Source of the DNA: Vairimorpha ceranae
Lineage: Eukaryota; Microsporidia; Nosematidae
DNA: 41,073 nt
Reading direction: 5' to 3'
NCBI RefSeq assembly: GCF_000988165.1
Contig: NW_020169332.1
Coordinates: forward strand, 1 to 41,073
Position numbers and translations under genes: made by a program. The notes under the pieces were generated by a model. That model was not told the origin of the DNA. It saw only the letters and a list, made by a program, of their open reading frames with translations, and searched no databases. Shown here one piece after another: positions 36,162-41,073 of the stretch; within the stretch, counting starts at the first letter, position 1, and the number at the start of each line of letters is the position of its first letter.

Positions 36162-36677
36162 GGGTGTTATGCGAAATAAAAAATTTATAAGTCATAAATT
36201 TACAAATAAAATGTAATGAACACTTTGCTAGGAGTGAAAGGAACACTTTTGGCAAATCTTATGATATTTAGAAGATAAATTTGACATGTCTATATTTAAA
36301 TAATTTATAATAATTAAACCTATGTTTTACTCAACAAGTTTTAAATAAGAACAAAGTGTTATTAAATATATAATAAAGAAATACATCAACGACTAGTACG
36401 TATACAACCTATACTTACATAAAATTAAGTTTAAAAGAAGTTTTATTGAATACAAAATTAAAACAATGTTATATGAAATACTTAATTTTTAAACATGTAT
36501 AGAAAAGCACAAGTTGTTTATAGGTACATATTAATAAAAAGACTTACTTGAATTTTATAGACAGATATTATAAAAATTAATACAATCTTACAGATGATTT
36601 AGACATAGAAAAATAAAAATAAGTTTAGAAATAGAGTATATATCAAAATTAAAAAGAAATTGTATACAAGAAGTTAT
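36162..36677. other. Spacer, no gene
   Basis: AT-rich upstream region of the ENY2-like gene. ATTTACAAAT occurs at 36198-36207, the same element that lies close to three other minus-strand starts in the window. No gene is seen. Confidence 0.5.
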
Positions 36678-37023
36678 ACAAGATAGCATTGATAAATTTT
36701 TTTTCCGTCTAACTCACGAAGATATTCCTGTTACATTAGAAGCTGTGTTTTGCTATTTATAGGATTATAATGTGTTTTTGGATCATTTTTATTTACGCAC
36801 TACAAGAAAAAAAATAAGACTGTCGATCGTATTAAAACATGTATAAAAAGTTATTTGTGTTTAATACAAAAGAAAACTTAATGAAGATTTACAACGCATC
36901 TGCTTATTATTATGCATATAATATAATATTATTTAAAAGAAAATGTATAGAGATCATTAGATGCAAAAAAGATTTAATAATTTTACTGGTATCGGAATGT
37001 GCAAAATTGTACATACGAATTTG
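36678..37023 (+). pseudogene. Unidentified decayed coding relic
   Basis: One frame from 36678 reads DSIDKFFFRLTHEDIPVTLE, then AVFCYL, a stop, DYNVFLDHFYLRTTRKKIRL and SIVLKHV, and stops at 36842. An overlapping frame from 36839 takes over with NIILFKRKCIEIIRCKKDL and ILLVSECAKLYIRI to 37023. After that stop it still reads protein-like (IQNTKIRFTNYQK). The composition and the single frameshift suggest one dead protein gene. I do not recognise it; a mobile element fragment is a plausible source given other relics here. No C-run at the 36839 ATG. Confidence 0.4.
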
Positions 37024-38074
37024 AATTCAAAACACAAAGATTAGATTTACGAATTATCAAAAATAAGTGTTTTTTATTGCAGAAGTAGTTTAATATTTTT
37101 TGAAAACTTCTAAAGTTTAAATAGAAAAGATAGTATTAATTGTTATAGCATATAATTGGTGGTATTGAATAATTTTAATATACAAAGAAATAAGCAGACA
37201 ATTCGAAATCAAATTTATGCTTATATTTTATCTTAAACGAAATTACTTTTTTTTTAAAAAAAACGACGTCAAGGAGATTTAAAGAAGTAAAACTTTGGTA
37301 AAGACATCATCAAAGAATTACACATTCCATGCAAGTTCAAAAAAATAAAATTCTGATTTTATAATTGAAAGTAACAAATTAATTTTCTTGTAGATACTGA
37401 TTACAAATAAATATACATTTATTTTTGTAATTTCTAATTTAGACTAAATAATTTTGGTCCGTGTTTGACATATTGTATAAAAAACCACAAAAAGTCAAGA
37501 AATATTATAAGTAAAAATAAAAATTTTTTAAACAATTTAAATGCATGTTATTGTTTTAAATACCTATTCTTTGCAATATTATTAGATTATTTTTTTTAGT
37601 TTATAACCAAAAGAACTTCAATAAAATTTTTGCGACTTATTTTATCAAATCATCATAAATTACATAAAACAATAATATTAAATTTAAAATATTTTTTTTT
37701 CAATTTATGATTCTATTTTTATTAAATATCATTAAAAAAGCAATAGAAATAAATAATACTAACTAAAAAAAAGTTTTAATAACATAAAAATTTTATATTA
37801 ATTTTTTTTTGCATAAAATATATTAAAAATTAATATATTTTTGAAATTTTTAGATTTTTAAAATTATTGTAAAAAGTTCGAATCTAAATTTTTAAATTCT
37901 AATAAGTATTTTATTTTGCAGTAATTAATTGAAATAAAATAGTTACATTTTTTATTTATTTAGATGCATAGATCGTTGTTTATATCTTATAATAAAATAT
38001 AATTATTTTTAAAAATTTATTTTATTTCAATTTAATACAACAAAGCAAGGCCAGTAATAAAAATGATTTTATAT
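37024..38074. other. Non-coding AT-rich stretch
   Basis: The left end continues the relic for some 60 bases. The remainder is A/T tracts; a TTGCATAAAATATATT segment near 37808 resembles similar GCATAAA sites elsewhere. No gene is visible. Confidence 0.5.
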
Positions 38075-38953
38075 TCATACACTATTTAAATAAGATAATA
38101 ATATTTTTATCTCATCAGATGTAAATATATTGTTAAGATATTGTAATCTAGATAAACTGTACTTTTTATAGTCAAACTCTGAATTATTGTTAGATTTTAT
38201 AATATAAACACTCCATACAAACCATAAAAAGTGACTGACTACTTCTAGATTATTAATTTTTTGTAATTCACATTTTACATCATTTTTATTAAAATATTTC
38301 CTTAAAAAAAGAATTCTTTCTTCTTCTGTGTATCCCGAACCTTTAATATAGACATTCTTCTCGTAGTCTATTTCTGTCTCACAAAATAAATTCGCAATAT
38401 CTACTAAATTATTTCCTATAGAACAGTATTCAAAATCTATAAATATTATTGTATTAGTCTTAAGGATATTATTAGGCTGTAGATCATTATGGCATAAAAC
38501 ATTCTTACCCTGATTATTTTTTATAATATTAAATATTTTTATTGATGCATTTTCTAATATTTCTGATATTTTTACATTAGTAATTTTATTTATTTCTGTA
38601 AGTAAAAGACATTTAAAATTTATAAAATCTTTTATTTCTGTTGTATGAAACTTTTTTAAAGCTACAGCTATTTCTTTACAATCATTTTTAAAATCTACTT
38701 TTTTATGTTTTATAAACCTCTCAATTCTATAATCATGTTCTGATACAAGAATCTCAGGTAGAGACATTTTTTCTAGCACTAGATTTTCAAATAAGTTTAA
38801 ATGTTCAAATTTTTTATATATAAAACTTTCATTTCCACTGTCTACTTTATAAACAAGGTTGGTGTAGGCATCTGACTGTTTTACAATTTTATCGATGTGA
38901 ATATTTAATTTTTTATTAAAAATATCAGCTATTAAAAATTTAATTGATTTCAT
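38075..38953 (-). CDS. Choline/ethanolamine kinase
   Basis: This 292-residue protein is a choline/ethanolamine kinase, first enzyme of the Kennedy pathway for phosphatidylcholine and phosphatidylethanolamine. The catalytic Brenner motif is NVLCHNDLQPNNILK (catalytic base D157, N162), followed by IIFIDFEYCSIGNNLVDIAN (metal-binding D173). Upstream, TNLVYKVDSGNESFIYKKFE is the nucleotide-binding front end. Its length is at the short end for the family, without an N-terminal extension. The sequence does not let me separate choline from ethanolamine as substrate. Cytosolic. CCC stands before the start (GGG at 38957-38959). Confidence 0.92.
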   Translation of the reverse strand: MKSIKFLIADIFNKKLNIHIDKIVKQSDAYTNLVYKVDSGNESFIYKKFEHLNLFENLVLEKMSLPEILVSEHDYRIERFIKHKKVDFKNDCKEIAVALKKFHTTEIKDFINFKCLLLTEINKITNVKISEILENASIKIFNIIKNNQGKNVLCHNDLQPNNILKTNTIIFIDFEYCSIGNNLVDIANLFCETEIDYEKNVYIKGSGYTEEERILFLRKYFNKNDVKCELQKINNLEVVSHFLWFVWSVYIIKSNNNSEFDYKKYSLSRLQYLNNIFTSDEIKILLSYLNSV

Positions 38954-39476
38954 TATGGGTAGAAATTTTAAATATTACTAAGTTTTATAAACTAAAATTT
39001 AAAATGAAATTTTACAATTTAAAAAACTTTAACTTACAGTAATTTTTTATTATTTAATAAATAATTTTTATTTTTTAATTATTCAAAGATTAAATTTTAA
39101 TAAATATTTAAGAAGGTAATTTCTATTTTAAAATACTAACAATGTAAATATTCTTTGATAATAAGTGATTAAAATAAAAAAGATATTAAGTTTATTTAAT
39201 TAAAATAAATTTATAATATTTACAAATTTTATGCATCTAATATTAATTATATTTGCAAAATAATTTAAAATGTATTTTGCATCATGGGAAAATGCAGTGG
39301 TAAACTAAAATGCTTTACTTTGAATGATAAAAACAAAATTTATAATATGAATATAAAGCGATAAAAATAATTATTTGCTAAAAACAATAAAGATTTAAAT
39401 ACTAGAAAAAGTATAAAAAATATTATAAAGTGCAATATTACAATATATCTTTTTAATCATTAGTTTTCATTATAAA
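38954..39476. other. Spacer, no gene
   Basis: AT-rich sequence between the kinase gene start and the stop of the next minus-strand gene. A slightly GC-richer patch near 39282-39315 (CATCATGGGAAAATGCAGTGG) has no frame of useful length. Nothing else is seen. Confidence 0.5.
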
Positions 39477-39815
39477 CTATTCGTTAAACTTACTCTTAAC
39501 ATCATCAAGTAATGTATTAATAGTATCACATGTCTTGTTAAAGAAAGGACACAAAATATCATCTTTACCAATAACTTCTTTTATGAGTTTTATTTGTGTA
39601 TTTTGTATTTCTATGATTTTAATAATCTTTTTTAAATTATCTTCATTGATCTTTGATTGCTTTAAATCACAACTTTTTAGATTAACAATAAATTTATTGT
39701 AATCTTTCACTACACAATCACTATAATCTTCTATAAGAAATCTTCCTTTTTTAGTAGTCCTAGCTCGGTATTGTGGATAGATATTTTCTGGTAGAGAAGT
39801 CATAGATGTATTCAT
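39477..39815 (-). CDS. Unknown small coiled-coil-like protein
   Basis: This 112-residue protein has a polar, Thr/Tyr-rich start (SLPENIYPQYRARTTKKGRF) followed by a helical, coiled-coil-like body (LKKIIKIIEIQNTQIKLIKE) and an end with CPFFNKTCDTINTLLDDVK, in which a CxxxxxC pair is visible. No family is recognised; the size and helix-rich build are those of small complex subunits. It has a strong start context, CCCC (GGGG at 39820-39823), and TTTTGCATAAATGCA just upstream of that, so it is likely a real gene. Confidence 0.6.
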   Translation of the reverse strand: MNTSMTSLPENIYPQYRARTTKKGRFLIEDYSDCVVKDYNKFIVNLKSCDLKQSKINEDNLKKIIKIIEIQNTQIKLIKEVIGKDDILCPFFNKTCDTINTLLDDVKSKFNE

Positions 39816-40458
39816 TTAAGGGGTGCATTTATGCAAAATAAATTGTTATTATTCTGAAACACCAAACACAAATGAGTCAAAAAAATGAAACTGTGGCAGC
39901 AATGGCAAAAAATAAGTTTAAATAATTTAAAAGCAAAATTTTTAATAACTATTATTAATACTATTTGTAAGAAACTGGGCTAGATTAATAAAAACTATAT
40001 AAATATTAGAATTAGTGTATTTTTATAGTTTTATAATTTGACTATGGCGTCATAAATAAAATCTTTTTAAATTATAAGACAATATAACTTGTTAATAAAA
40101 CAAAAAATAAGTCTTACAGTAGTATATTAAGTCCATTATTTGTAACATAATATTGATATTTTTTTGCACTGTAAAACAATATAACTTGTTAAAAATACAA
40201 AACATAAGTTTTTAAATAATAAAAATATTAAATCTCTAATTTATATAGCATAACACTGACATCCTAAAATTAAAACAAAATGTTAATAAATTAATGATCT
40301 TATAAATTTCCGTTCAACTTAAATCAAAACACTACCCTCGAAAATAGCTCTCAATGTACCTAGTCAAATATTTCAAAACAATCATTATCCTCTTTCGATT
40401 TCTTAAATTCTACATAATTCTGATACAAGACTAATTGACTGAGTGTTTTCTTAAAAAA
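39816..40458. other. Spacer with a short direct repeat
   Basis: ACAATATAACTTGTTAA occurs near 40079 and again near 40173, each followed by related A-rich sequence, so about 94 bases are duplicated in worn form. No gene is visible. Confidence 0.55.
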
Positions 40459-41073
40459 TCAATTCTTTATATCACAGTCATCTTTAACATACCATTCAAG
40501 ATTATTTTCTACCTCCTTAATTATTGTATCTTTTTCAAATAAATGGAAGAATGTTCCTTCTGCCCTCAAGTCTATAATTTGATATTTATAATTCTGTTTA
40601 TCTTTTTTAGGATCATATCCAAATGGTACCCAACATTTTCTAAATGGCCCATTTACAATGTAATATCTGTACATTGGTAGTATAGATTTAAGTCTATTAA
40701 TTTTTATATTTAATTTATGTTCTTTTTTATACTGTACAAATAATTGTACAATAATATTAATTTTAAGTACTGGTGAAAATAAATTATTGATAAAATTTTG
40801 TAAAATTAGATCATTTTCATCTACAAGATTATTACATATTTGATTATCTGGTACATCATCAGTAAAATACACTCTTATAGTATTTACATCAATATCATGT
40901 ACAACAGGGTTTTTTTTATATGACAATATTTTTGGCGACTTTTCATAATAATTTACAATTGGTGGTGTGAATGGTGGAAACTTATATGATACAACTTGAC
41001 TTACATCTAAAAGGTCTGTAATATTACCATCTAAGATAATATTACCTAAATTGTTATATAATGGTAGAGAATC
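40459..41073 (-). CDS. TFC1: TFIIIC tau95-like subunit, C-terminal part, cut by window edge
   Basis: The reading frame is open from the right edge of the window to the stop at 40459, about 204 residues, so the start lies outside. An in-frame TTG near 40926 is not the start, since coding continues upstream (PPFTPPIVNYYEKSPKIL). Core family landmarks are RLKSILPMYRYYIVNGPFRK then CWVPFGYDPKKDKQNYKYQ and IIDLR, matching the 'GPWRRCWVRxGYDPRxD...YQ' signature of TFIIIC subunit 5 (yeast tau95/Tfc1, human GTF3C5). This factor recognises the A-box of tRNA genes and recruits TFIIIB, which contains TBP. The C-terminus is trimmed, ending in KDDCDIKN. Confidence 0.85.
   Translation of the reverse strand, partial: DSLPLYNNLGNIILDGNITDLLDVSQVVSYKFPPFTPPIVNYYEKSPKILSYKKNPVVHDIDVNTIRVYFTDDVPDNQICNNLVDENDLILQNFINNLFSPVLKINIIVQLFVQYKKEHKLNIKINRLKSILPMYRYYIVNGPFRKCWVPFGYDPKKDKQNYKYQIIDLRAEGTFFHLFEKDTIIKEVENNLEWYVKDDCDIKN

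Noticed and set aside
36839..37024. 61-residue ORF as an intact gene
   Set aside because: The preceding frame continues the same protein sense, so this is a piece of a frameshifted relic, not a complete gene.
1..41073. CRISPR array or bacterial features
   Set aside because: No regularly spaced identical repeats with unique spacers, no ribosome-binding sites and no operon layout were seen; the gene content is eukaryotic.

Overview
The window looks like nuclear DNA of a microsporidian, an intracellular parasite related to fungi. It is very AT-rich, and every recognisable protein gene is a short, intronless eukaryotic one. Most start codons have a run of C (CCC or CCCC, read on the gene strand) within about 15 bases upstream, a known microsporidian start signal. 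Some neighbours are almost touching: 12 bases between convergent stops at 19404/19417, and 53 bases between divergent starts at 20505/20559. ISXO2-like and FLYWCH/MULE transposase relics on the left flank suggest a transposon-bearing genus such as Nosema/Vairimorpha, but this is inference and not a species call.

Region 1-9000 is a decayed, repeat-rich flank. It holds two broken ISXO2-like transposases separated by an imperfect palindrome (529-604), a broken FLYWCH/MULE transposase (1706-2140), an unidentified decayed ORF (3895-4382) and a probable non-LTR retroelement relic (6890-7420). Two intact small two-membrane-span proteins (5087-5365 and 7876-8202) share a short motif. Region 9000-16600 holds a secreted threonine-rich repeat protein, elongin C, a tRNA-Arg(UCG), an Rmd5-like GID ubiquitin-ligase subunit, TATA-binding protein, a 44-residue small ORF, an Nha1-type Na+/H+ antiporter and a half-size ZPR1.

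Region 17000-24300 holds a LisH/WD40 protein, the Ran exchange factor RCC1, an Arc1/EMAPII-type tRNA-binding protein, an unknown polytopic membrane protein and an L-type lectin. It also contains two possible non-coding RNAs. Region 26200-33700 is mostly one strand: an unknown nuclear-looking protein, a possible NAC-beta/BTF3, Ran GTPase, the RNA triphosphatase of the capping apparatus followed by a degenerate paralogue, an ER thioredoxin-like membrane protein, a TBC Rab-GAP and diphthine synthase. Region 34000-41073 holds a tubulin cofactor A-like protein, a short-chain prenyl diphosphate synthase, ENY2/Sus1, a choline/ethanolamine kinase, an unknown protein and the C-terminal part of a TFIIIC tau95-like factor cut by the window edge.

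These are core eukaryotic functions: transcription (TBP, TFIIIC, elongin C, ENY2), capping, Ran-based nuclear transport (Ran and RCC1 about 7 kb apart), translation support (tRNA-binding protein, Dph5) and secretory traffic (lectin, TBC, thioredoxin-like). The most interesting points are the capping-enzyme pseudo-paralogue, a prenyl synthase with an alanine at the chain-length position, an L-type lectin in a lineage thought to lack N-glycans, the paired small membrane proteins in the transposon-rich flank, and a GC-richer non-coding island at 22733-22890.
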